Positions 47,901-57,936 of a stretch of 64,000 nucleotides of DNA are shown here, piece by piece. The position numbers were made by a program, and so were the translations under genes. How positions within the stretch are numbered: position 1 is the stretch's first letter; every line of letters begins with the position of its first letter. The stretch covers positions 62,001-126,000 of the forward strand of contig NW_014575549.1 in NCBI RefSeq assembly GCF_000708205.1, given 5' to 3'. The notes under the pieces were generated by a model. That model was not told the DNA's origin. It was given only the letters and a program-made list of their open reading frames with translations, and ran no database searches. Origin of the DNA: Mixia osmundae IAM 14324 (lineage: Eukaryota; Basidiomycota; Mixiomycetes; Mixiales; Mixiaceae).

Positions 47901-50900
47901 ATCCCCGGCTACAGCCTTCTCTGGGTCCGTTGCCATTTTTCATCTTTATTGGGTCTGACGCGGCGTATACATATACAGGCGGCTTGCCTGCCGGTCTCAA
48001 GCTGCGCTTATCCGATAGTAATCGAGTCGTGCAGCTTCTTGCCCTGAGTTTGCTGGCAAAGCTCGCTATCGCCGTAGGAAAGCCATTCGAGCGGCATTGC
48101 AAGATATTCGCGCCACCAGTACTCGCAGCGACTGCTGACGCGAAAGTCAGCGAGGCCAGCTTGGCTGCACTCAGTGCGATGTCAGAATCGTGCGGCCTGG
48201 CCGTACTTCTGCCAGCAGTCACGAAAGCTTTCGAGAATCCTAACCCGTCATTGCGAAAGGAGCTCCTTGATTGGTTGCAACCCAGAAGTGCAGCGGCACA
48301 AGCCGATCTCAAGCCACTCGTGGCGCCCATCCTGGCATGCTGTGAAGATCGCGCCCCAGAAGTACGCAAAAGCGCGCAGGCTCTGCTGCCTGCAGTCGTC
48401 AGTGCCGTGGGACCTTCTTACGTGCACAGTCAGACGACGTCGATGAAACCTGCCACACGATCCACGCTCGCGCCTCTGATCGACGCAGCTGCAGCTAGCA
48501 GCAATGCGAACGCTGAGCCCCTCGTAGCAGCGCCGCCCGCATTGGTGCAGATCTCCCCGGTCGTCAAAAGTCCTCCGCGATCGCCAACGCCTGGACCTGT
48601 TAGATCAGGTTTGTCAACCCGGCCGGCGTCGATGTCGACCAGACCGCCCCGAGCCAGCCTGACTTCGGGTCTCGCGCCGCCCGCGCAGTCGAGCTTCAAT
48701 GAGGAAACGGCAGCAGATTTGCCCTGCTTTGCGAGCGGCAATGCCGATGATAAGCTTGCTCGAGCGACGCGCGACGTTGGCTTCGCGAAATGGGGCGTCG
48801 ATGGTCCATCGAGAGCCGATTTGATCGATTCCCTAAAGCAAGCATTAGCGGGCTGTCTCGAGCCAACTCTCTATGAAAAGCTCTTTCGAGCAGATCATCA
48901 CTCGGAACGCGATACTTTGCTCGGCCTTGACCTGCTTATCCGACCGCTGGTCCCAACCGAGAACATCATGCAAAGAGACAGAGCTACCTTCCTCGCGAAT
49001 GCCGATCTCCTCTACAAGTACATTACCTTGCGGCTGGCCAGCACGAGTACGAGCATCATTCTGCGCTGCTTCGACCTATTCGATGCTTTGCTATCAATGA
49101 CCTCCGCTTGCGATCAAACGTTGTCGGACTATGAAGTCTCTGTTTTCATGCCCAGCCTCGTCATCAAGGTAAGCTCGCGCGAGATGCTTCCGATTGATCT
49201 AAAGACGCGTGCAGATCGGGGACGGCAAAGAGACAACGCGCCAGCGAGTGCATACGGTGATAAAGTCGATATGCACTCTACATCCGAACAGCAAGATATT
49301 CACGACATTGCTCGAGCACGGTCTCGAGAACAAGAATTCGCGCGTACGCTCGGAGACATTGGAGGAGGTTGGACATATCCTCCAGCGAAACGGGATCAGT
49401 GTCTGCCAGCCTGCGCGCGCGCTTCCTCGCATCGCAGTGCTGATCGAAGACAAGGATTCTACCACGCGGTCCGCGGCACTCACAGTTCTTGCAATCGCAT
49501 ATCCAATGCTAGGCGATACACTCTGGAGCAATGTAGGCAAGCTATCAGACAAGAGCCTATCTTTACTCGAAGAGAAGCTCAAGCGAACTCCGACGGGATT
49601 GGTCTCGCGAGGACAGAGCTCAAGTAGTGCTCCATCGACGCCGTCGCGCAACCCTACTCGTGCCATCAATGGCACGCCCGCAAGCATCAGGCAGGCATCA
49701 GTGTTGCCGGGCTCCTCGAATCGAATGCCGTCCGTCAGCCGCGCAGGATCGGGCTCTCTACCCAACAGCGGAGCTGTGACGCCGCAGCGACGGCAGTCGG
49801 TCCAGACAGAGCGCGCAGCGACAGGAAGCTATCAGGAGACTATCCAGCAGGCTCGTCAGCCTGATCTCGACCTCTCGGACATGGACACTTGTGTTGACTG
49901 CATGCTCAATCAAGATCCTCAGATTCGAAACTCTGCGCTCAAGGCAGCAGCCCAGATTGCTGCCAACCGACCGGCCGAGGTACTGCCATACGCCGAAGTC
50001 GTTGCTGCCTCGTCGACGCGCATTCTGCGCGAAGTGTTCGAAGACTTGTCTGACGAATCGCCCCTACTGACATTGAAAGGCGCCAAATACGTGCTCACAT
50101 TGCTGAACAGCATGTTTGACAAGGCTATACTCGCTCAAGCTCTCACAGTTGGCACACTCACAAGCATCATGGCAGAGCTCATTCGCCGTCTGCTCGAGAC
50201 CGAGCCATCTGTCGCTGCAGGTACCGCCATTGCTGGCCTGCATAAAACGTTAAACACGCTCCTTATCCGCGTTTTGTTGCGTTCTGAACGTACCGTGTGT
50301 TTTGGGTAAGCGCAGATAGCTGCGACGTTGCTCATATGCTGACACGAAACGTGCAGGGCGCTGCTCGCACTTCTGCTAGACGCTGCTCAGCCCTTGCGGG
50401 ATCTCGAGGGTGTGGAACTCGAGTTACGTGCCGCGTATGCGGAGCTCGCAATGAAGGTGAGTTCTAATGCTGTATTCCTGATACGCCCCTTACAATGCTG
50501 CAGTGCACATGGCGTATAACTAAAGGGCTTGAAGACGACATCAAAGCAGGCAGAATTGACGTCAGTCAGCTCCTGCTCGATGTGCATCTCTTCATGAGCG
50601 CGATTGGTCAAGACGAGTGGCGCAGGCGAGCAGCTGACGGGGTCAAACTCGCTGACGGTCCACAGCGTGCGGTCAAGACTATCATCGCTACTACGCTAAG
50701 AGTACTTGGCACATCTGTGTTCCAGCAGACTCTACGCATCCCAGATGCCGACTCTTCGCCGGTTCTCGAATATCTCACCCGACAAGCAACGGCCGCAAAG
50801 CTCTTGACGCAACCGCTCCCTGTTGCGAATGGCGTCGTCGGTCAAGCAAGCAGCGAGAAGGCTCAAGTAGATCCTCATCTCGAAGCTGAGCGGCAAGAGC

Positions 50901-51109
50901 TCAAGCGTATCTTTGACCGCATTGGCGCAGCCGACACTCATGCAGCAGGAATCGCGGAGTTGTACGACTTCAAGCAGTCTCATCCGGGCGGGGCTGCTCA
51001 GGAGTTCCTCGACAAGACCCAGCCTCATTTCCAGAAGTACATCGCACGGGCGATGTCGAATCTGGCAGACAGACGCGAACAAGAGCGTTTGAGTCGGGAC
51101 GTAGACTAG
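44956..51109 (+). CDS. XMAP215/Dis1/Stu2-family microtubule polymerase (TOG-domain protein)
   Basis: Eight exons: 44956-45024, 45090-45131, 45185-45561, 45616-47924, 47979-49168, 49215-50305, 50357-50456 and 50504-51109. They give 1927 residues, the length of metazoan-type ch-TOG rather than budding-yeast Stu2 (888). Several TOG (HEAT-repeat) domains follow one another: SASDDDPVFDIFNRDAG with HPDKNVRAEGTLLVQELH, then VKWDERKAALEPVLAAAK, AAWKDRVEALTELEKLVKEQ, DDANWKVRKEQLEIVQQLL and VHTVIKSICTLHPNSKIF. Two Ala/Pro/Ser-rich linkers join them. The first holds the KEN-box-like ANKENVAP, the second many SP sites. The protein adds tubulin at plus ends and works at spindle poles. The intron at 47925-47978 (54 nt) stays open in frame and is inferred from composition. 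Confidence 0.94.
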
Positions 51110-51133
51110 ATGCATGAATGTTGTCAACAAAAC

Positions 51134-52690
51134 TTACAATGTTGCAAAAGTGTAGAGTCGATAACACGTGAAGCCTCCGAGGAGGCCGATGCCTACAAAT
51201 ACGCCTGCCATCTCTGCTACCAGCCACTTGAAGCGCGATTTGATGCTGCGGCCAGCTTCCGCGCCCAAGACGACTTCAGTCGGCTCTGAGCCATCGGTAT
51301 CTGTAAGTTCCTTCTCGTAATTGGACGGATCGCGCATCGCAAAATGGGTACGACGAGAGCCAAGCTGCCATGCGACGATACACTGAATGACAAGCCTGAA
51401 GAGCGAGACGCGCTCTGCATCCCAGCCAGGTCTCCAGTAGCGACCGAATTGGATGAAGATGCGCATCGAGAAGCGGTCGTACCTGGCAGCGAGCTTACAC
51501 TTCCAATCCCCTCGAGGCAGACCAAGCGTGTCTGCTAGTTCGTGTCCTATCTGTGTGCGCGAGATCTCACAATTATACTCGACAGGCTTGTAATCTGGCG
51601 CACGATTAGATACTGCCGAGAGGATCTTGTAGGTGCTGTTGGTCTCGAGCGAGCGCGAAGCGGCGGGCTCGGTGAAGAGATGGAAAGACATTGACGCGAA
51701 AGCCTTCTCGGCCGAATTAAGCGAGGAGAAATGTCTGGATAGCTTATCCTGATCGATGCCGAGATAGAAACCGATGTGTCGCCAAGCAGCCAAATAGGCG
51801 AGCTCCTCTGCTGGTGTGAGGGACATGCCATGTTTGCGGCAGACCCATAGAGGAGCTATTGCAAAGCTGCCGAGCGTGGCGCAGAGATCCTCTTGGTTGA
51901 TGGGGATCCCGTCCGCCTCGCGATCGTATGTCGTGGCTTTGCCTAGTCCGCTGAGAATCTTGACGCGTACCTGCGCATGGAGCAAGCGCACCTTGACAGA
52001 GCTTCGCCAGCCTTGTCCACCAGGAAAAGTGCCGTCTGAGCTTGCGGGACGCATGTCGAGCATCGCGTCGAGTATGAATTGCGTCGTCTCTAGCAATCGA
52101 CGAAAGCAAGCGTCACGGTTGTGATGGGTGAGATAGCCAGTCTGCTGTAGTACGCCGACGAGTCTATCTGATGAGAAGCCTGCGGCTAGGCTGAAGTGGA
52201 GGAAGCTCGAAAAGAGGGGCGCCGAGTAGCGCCAAAAGACAGCTTGCCCGGCTGATAATGTTGGCTCGGGTTGGCGTGAAGCGTCGAGAGAAGGTCTATA
52301 ATCTGCGTCTATATGCTTTTGATGCTCGGGAAGTGCACTGATGTCCTGCGGTGGCTCTCTCGCCACTGCAGCCCAGAATGCAGTCACGTCGGGATGTCGT
52401 TGCTCGATCGGGGTATTGGACAGATATTCCTCGATGATCTTGAGGCCGTCTCTCCCTGGTCTGAGCTGGAGATAGCGTACAACATTGTCGGCCAAGTCAT
52501 CACTCAATCTGCGCCAGGATTCGAGCGTAGGAAAGACAATCTCGTTGCCATCGGCACTGGCTGCATAGCCAAATCGAGTGGCTATCTTTCCCCGTCGCTC
52601 CTCGGTATTGAGCTTTCCTGATAGGAGGACCCTGCCGTCTATGGTCTCGCCATGTCGTATGCTGTCGCCGACGAAGAAGAGCTCCGACAT
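51134..52690 (-). CDS. DUF2236 (MpaB / Lcp-type) oxygenase-like protein
   Basis: A single exon of 518 residues from the ATG at 52690. An in-frame ATG at 52804 would overlap the start of SND2 on the other strand and adds an unlikely leader. The centre matches the DUF2236 family (ER-bound oxygenase MpaB, rubber oxygenase Lcp): VFWRYSAPLFSSFLHFSLAA, THHNRDACFRRLLETTQFIL, GWRSSVKVRLLHAQVRVKIL and INQEDLCATLGSFAIAPLW. Characterised members are haem enzymes that cleave prenyl chains. The C terminus has one hydrophobic helix (MAGVFVGIGLLGGFTCYRLY), suggesting a tail anchor in the ER. The substrate is unknown. Confidence 0.8.
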   Translation of the reverse strand: MSELFFVGDSIRHGETIDGRVLLSGKLNTEERRGKIATRFGYAASADGNEIVFPTLESWRRLSDDLADNVVRYLQLRPGRDGLKIIEEYLSNTPIEQRHPDVTAFWAAVAREPPQDISALPEHQKHIDADYRPSLDASRQPEPTLSAGQAVFWRYSAPLFSSFLHFSLAAGFSSDRLVGVLQQTGYLTHHNRDACFRRLLETTQFILDAMLDMRPASSDGTFPGGQGWRSSVKVRLLHAQVRVKILSGLGKATTYDREADGIPINQEDLCATLGSFAIAPLWVCRKHGMSLTPAEELAYLAAWRHIGFYLGIDQDKLSRHFSSLNSAEKAFASMSFHLFTEPAASRSLETNSTYKILSAVSNRAPDYKPVEYNCEISRTQIGHELADTLGLPRGDWKCKLAARYDRFSMRIFIQFGRYWRPGWDAERVSLFRLVIQCIVAWQLGSRRTHFAMRDPSNYEKELTDTDGSEPTEVVLGAEAGRSIKSRFKWLVAEMAGVFVGIGLLGGFTCYRLYTFATL

Positions 52691-52762
52691 TCGGTCGTCG
52701 TGCTGGCAGCGATCGTCGTCTCGTCGCGACTTTTGCCACCTCCAGAGAGAAGCCGACAGAGC

Positions 52763-53383
52763 ATGGCAAGGGGCGCAAGCAAGCGGGTGGGCAGTGAGAA
52801 CCAACAGGCAGTGCGAAATCTGCAGATTGGCACGCTGGTATCGAATGGCGTCATCATCGTGACGCTACTGCTGCGGCCCTCGACACGCTCTGCGTGGTCA
52901 CTCTTTCGTTATGCCATTACTTCAGGGATAGCACTCTTTCTCTGGCGTCAATTGGCCGGCATGGGCACGCCTAGATACAGCGCTGCCGGGACACTCATCT
53001 CTCCGGGTGAAGACCTGGGTCAAGCGGGTCTCACAGCGTCAGTCCATCTCTGACGCGCTCGTGATGACGAGAAAGAGCTGACAAATGTACGCAGGTACAT
53101 GTTCGATATCATCTGGGTCACATGGGCAGTGCACATCGGAGCGCTACTCACGAGCAAGATCTGGTATCTCTACTTGCTCATACCCGCCTACGTCACGTAC
53201 AGGCTTGGTAGCTTCGTCCTACCGCGACTGTTACAATATCTGTCGAGCGCGAGTACGCCTGCAGCCGAGCAGGACGGCCCTGCTCAGACGAGCAGCAAGC
53301 GACAAGAGAAGTTGCGCAAACGCTACGAGTCAGGCAATGGCAAAGGACGGATACAGCAGCGAGAAGTAAGAGTAGAACGGTGA
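52763..53383 (+). CDS. SND2: SRP-independent targeting protein Snd2 (TMEM208 family)
   Basis: Two exons, 52763-53037 and 53095-53383, give 187 residues. The family (DUF788) has paired N-terminal helices and one or two central helices. Here NLQIGTLVSNGVIIVTLLLR, LFRYAITSGIALFLWRQLAG and FDIIWVTWAVHIGALLTSKI are visible, with WYLYLLIPAYVTYRLGSFV after them and a basic, polar tail. Snd2 resides in the ER membrane and helps insert proteins with internal or C-terminal signals. The gene faces the DUF2236 gene over about 70 bp. Confidence 0.88.
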
Positions 53384-53402
53384 TCTGCATGCATTTTGGA
53401 TC

Positions 53403-54876
53403 CTAGACAGCTCTGCCTGTTATGTCGCTCTCGGCTGGACTCTCGATCGCGGCTGCGCTTATCGTAGACGTGAAGCTGGGACAGTGCGATGGCTTTTCTG
53501 TCTTTGCTACTGACCAGCTTGTGCAAAAGTCGATGGCCTGCTGGATTTGATCGCTTTGGGGCGAGCCTAGCATATCAGCCGAAGCGCCGCTTGATCTGGC
53601 TACTTGGCGCGATCTGTGGTCTGACTCTTGTGTCAGCTGAGGAGCTTGAGCGGACTGCCTGCGCGTAACGAGACCGATGCTGTAGCCCGAGAACCGCTGC
53701 ACGGCAGGCGAGGGTCCCCTTGCGAAGAGATCCGCGAAGGAGCTCTGATCGATTGATAGGCGTCCGAGGAGAGAGGGCGGCGTCGCGGAGAGGCTGTCAC
53801 GAGCGGCCTGAATGGCTGTTTGCGAGGCTTCGAGATAGAGCGATGCGAGTTTCTGTCTGAGCAAGCTATTGCGGATCGATACCGGCTCGACAGGGCTCAT
53901 CGTCGCTTCTCGGTACGTCACAGTGTCCGACGCGAACGGATCGTGCAATGGCAGCACAACGAGCGCGTCCTTCTTGATCAGGGACGACCTGAGGCTCATC
54001 AGCAGAGCAACGCTGCGATGTATGCGCGACGTACAGGTAGATGCAATCTGCAATGGCGGCAGATGCTGAGCCGAGCCACATCAGACGAAGCGTCAGAATG
54101 ATGGCAAAGGTAGGCTTCAATAGGCTCAGAGCAGCCGCTGTGGCTGTCATGAGCGTGCCGAGCGCGATGAGATCGAAATGATAGCTGATCGTGCAGTCCA
54201 GGTCGATTCGACCCCGCACCAATGCAACGACGGCAGCTGTGAGTGCACAAAGCAGCAAGAGTAGCACGCTCGTCAAATTCGATAACGCTTTGTGTGCAGC
54301 CGGGTTGCTGTACCAGGCCAGGAGACGATCTTGATTGGTGTGATAGTGCACTAGAGCGATGCTACAGACCTGAGCAGCGATGAGACAGACACAGAGGCAC
54401 AGGACGAGCGACAGGAAGATGATACGTCTGAGCATCAGCATGGGTGGTCTCGTTGCCAGTTCGGTCGTTGCGCCAGCTGACATTGCATAGGCCAGCAGCG
54501 CAAGTGGACCAAGTATGCTCGATGCTACATCAGTACTGATACGGTTCGTGGAGGGCACAGCGCCCATTCTGACGAGACCGTCTAGCATACCGGCAAGCCA
54601 CACGAAAAGGCATAGACCTAGTGAGCCCACGGCGCGTACATAGATGAGCTTGCGTAGCGCATCTTGGCTCGAACGATCTATTGCACTGCTCCCGCTGTCC
54701 TGCGCGTGTACTGGCTGAGCATTGTGAGCTTGACGGAGTATGACGACGAGGGACAAGAGAGCGAGCGCCCCAAAGGCTTGCTGCACGCCGAACAAGCCAG
54801 CGATTGGAAGCTCGGCCGTCATGGCGCATTGGAGGCCCATGATGCCATTGAGACAATCTGATTGAGCAGTCTGCAT
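53403..54876 (-). CDS. Seven-helix membrane protein with long cytoplasmic tail, unrecognised family
   Basis: Two exons, 54876-54035 and 53988-53403, give 475 residues. A short N terminus with two Cys (CLNGIMGLQC) precedes seven clear hydrophobic helices, for example GALALLSLVVILRQA, SLVLCLCVCLIAAQVCSIAL, LTSVLLLLLCALTAAVVALV and LMWLGSASAAIADCIYL. The loops between helices are short. A polar, Ser-rich tail of about 190 residues follows helix 7. The layout is that of a G-protein-coupled receptor or a related 7-helix sensor, but no family motif is evident. The start was set at the ATG nearest helix 1; the frame runs 44 codons further up. It is divergent from the GCP3 gene over 205 bp. Confidence 0.7.
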
Positions 54877-55081
54877 CTCTGTCTGGCCGATGATAGCGAG
54901 GCTACATGGTCGAGACGGGCAGGCGAAGAGGTCGTACGCGCCGAAGGCATCTCCTCGTCGGTTGCCGCTGCTTGTGGCGTGCGCTCGGTGAGATCGATGA
55001 CATGACAAAGGAAGGTCCGGTGTGTTGCTGAGAGGGGCACTGCTTGGTTCAATGGCCGTCTAGCAACCATTCGCTATCAGC

Positions 55082-57788
55082 ATGTCGTTGTCGTCGTCGT
55101 CGTCGCGTCGCGCGCGCGCAGGCCAGCAAAGCCAGCAGATACACACGCCGTCTACGTACACGTGGGCCATGGCCACGCTGGCGAGCCGAGCTCGGCAGTA
55201 CAGGCAGTCTCGCAAGCTCATAGAACAGGATGAGCTGCTCAGAGAAGTCGTCTTCACGCTCCAAGGGGCAGACACGGTTCATGTCAAGTTTGACGACTCT
55301 ACCCTGCCCAGCAAGGCTGGCAAGAGGCCTGGACGACCATTCTCGGGCCACAAAGATGGCATTGGTGGATACGGAGGTCTTGGAGACGATGACGATGACG
55401 GCTTGAGCGATACCGAGCTGCCGCTTGACGGAGGCATCACTTTCGTCTCGCACAAGGATGTCAGTTCATGCATGGTCTGCCCTGGTGCACGTGACTGAGA
55501 AGGCACGGAACTGCAGCGGAAGATCTCAGCACCCAACGCTGCTGTACTGCACAGACTGGCAGAGCTAGGCTATCTCTATCGGTCCATCACGAAAGCGCTG
55601 GCAGAGTCTCAAGAGCGAACAGAGAGATTCCAGAATGATGCGACTGGTCTCGAAGCCGAGCACAGCCGAACAGAGAGCCGACCGGGCGGTCTGATCGAGC
55701 AAGGTCTCTGTCATGCCTTACAAGCCCACATTGGCCAATATCAAAGCAATATTGCCGCTCTCGAAGCTCAGATCAATGCCAACGTCGATTCGCCCCTCTT
55801 TGAATTCTCGGCCCCTACCGATCCGCCTGACGTACGATCGGAGACCAGCGATGTCGTGACGCTGAAAGGCCTCTTGGCTCGCACGGATTCTCTGGTCCTC
55901 AAGACGCGGCTCATGAAGCTCTTTATTGATGCAGCGCAAGGCGGGTCACGCGCTTCATGCGCGGGATATCAGGCTCACTCCTCTTACATTCGAGCAGAGA
56001 AGCGAGGCAGCGATCTTTTGACATTCATACAGAGCTATACGACGGGCGGTGACCCGTTTATCGCCAACTTTGCTGCCACCTTTCTCGCAGATGTCACCAG
56101 GCCGTTCTTTCGGATGCTGCAGAAGTGGATCTACAGCGGCATCTTATCTGACCCCTTCGGCGAATTCTTCATCCAGCAGCTCGGTATTCAGCCAACTGAG
56201 AAGGCTCATCGCGGTCAGAGCTCGACAGCACGGCTCGTCTTTCGAGAGGATCGCGTGCCAAGCTTCATGACAATCGACTTGGCGCGCAAGGTGCGTCCAT
56301 CTATACCAAAGGGCTGCCACACCGTTGACATGAATCGCTCGCCAGATCTTCTCGACGGGCAAATCTCTCTTCTTCCTGCGTCTTAGCTGTACGGACGATG
56401 ACGCGCTTCTGCCTGCGCCTCAGGCAGGCGACGAAAGTGAGGGACTTATTGCGGACATGCTACCGAGCTGATAGCATGTATGCAGTTACCTACGCCAATC
56501 TGTCGAGGCTAGACGCGCAAGTCGCGACTGCATACGAGTCAGCCAGTCGGCGGCTCTTCACCATCTTTTGCGAGCGGTTCCGTTTGCCCGACCATCTTCG
56601 CGCTCTCAAGAACTACATCTTGTTGGGCAGAGGCGACTTTGTCGAGCTTCTGATGGAATCGCTCGGCGCGAGTCTCGATAAGGCTGCCGGATCTCTATAT
56701 CGACATACTTTGACGGCAACGCTCGAAGCTGCTCTGCAGGGCTCAACAGCGGTCAACGATTCGCCAGAGACGCTCAAGAGGTTAGATGTAGATATGGTAG
56801 ATACGACGCGATCCGTTATCGGCTGGAATGCGTTTGTGCTCAAGTATCGCGTTAGCCCACCCATCGATACAATCCTCAGTCCTGGCGTGATGCAGCAGTA
56901 CACGCGCATCTTTACCCACTTTTGGAAGATCAAGCGGGTCGAGTACAGTACGAACATGATATGGACGAAGCTCGTTAGCAATGCGAAAGCCCTCTCGCGG
57001 GTCACTCGTCAGTTCTTTGCTCCTCGCACTGGCCACATACTGACTCGTCGTGCATGCAGAGCTACGTAACGACTTTCACAAGGCAAGGTTAGCGGTAGCA
57101 GAGATGATTCACTACATTCGCCAGCTGCAGTACTACAACCACCTCGAGGTTGTCGAGTGCTCTTGGCAGCAACTGACCGAGTTTGTACACCGACAAGAGG
57201 GCGACCTCGACTCGCTCGTTGCTGCACACCAGACCTATCTTGACCGTCTGTACAACAAGGCACTCTTGCAAGTCACACAGCGACCGACGAGCAAGCTAGC
57301 GCCCAACGTAGGCTTTCTCGCCCGTCAAGCTGTGCCATGCTGATTTCGCGCGTCTAGCCCAACGCACTGCTCAAGATGGTCGAAGACTCATTCCTTCCGA
57401 TCTTGGCTTGGAGGGACAATGCCGTACGCTCTTCCTCGTTGAGCATCATTGGTCGTCCTGATTGACTGTATACAGGAGGCATTATGCGAATGGGCAATGA
57501 GGGAGGCAAATTGGGAAGTCAGCCAGGGCGATCATGCTCGAGTGCGCAGTCTTCATCGCGTTTCGTTGCTTGCTGCTGATTACATACATGCAGGGCGTTG
57601 CGACACTGCCCGTCCAACGACCATCAGAGGGTGATCTGGCGACTTACCGGCGTCGACTCGACCGGTACTGCCTCGTGTTCAGCAACGCTGTGTCTGGCCT
57701 CGTGGCGAGCTTGCAAGCCCAGCCGGACAGCGAGCTGCGCTTGCTTGCTATCCGCATCGATCACAACAAGTTCTACCGCAAGACGTGA
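55082..57788 (+). CDS. Gamma-tubulin complex component 3 (GCP3/Spc98/Alp6)
   Basis: Eight exons: 55082-55459, 55517-56290, 56346-56436, 56486-57007, 57060-57271, 57358-57423, 57476-57517 and 57594-57788. They give 759 residues. The N terminus has the family signature EQDELLREVVFTLQGAD and FVSHKD. Grip1 reads GDPFIANFAATFL, then RMLQKWIYSGILSDPFGEFF. Grip2 reads LLGRGDFVELLMESLGASLD, then MIHYIRQLQYYNHLEVVECS, and ends LAIRIDHNKFYRKT. GCP3 pairs with GCP2 to cap gamma-tubulin and nucleate microtubules at spindle pole bodies. Exons 6 and 7 are only 66 and 42 nt. A stretch near 55950-56005 (RASCAGYQAHSSYIRAEKRG) is not family-like and may hide one more intron that I could not frame. Confidence 0.9.
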
Positions 57789-57936
57789 CACGTGTAGACT
57801 CTCTCAAGCCTCTGTTGTCTGTAAAGTTAGGGGGGGGGCGCGACAGCAGCAGGGGGGCACTCGCTCTTTGATCAGCTCGAGAAATTGGCATTTTGCCTTT
57901 GCGGTCGTCCCTCTTGTCGTCCATCTAACGCCACCT

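Noticed and set aside
52691-52804. Upstream in-frame start for the DUF2236 protein
   Set aside because: It would overlap the SND2 start region and adds a Cys/Arg-rich leader with no family support.
55935-56010. Extra intron inside GCP3
   Set aside because: The text there is not family-like and has a GT donor and AG acceptors, but no donor-acceptor pair keeps the frame on both sides, so I left it as coding.
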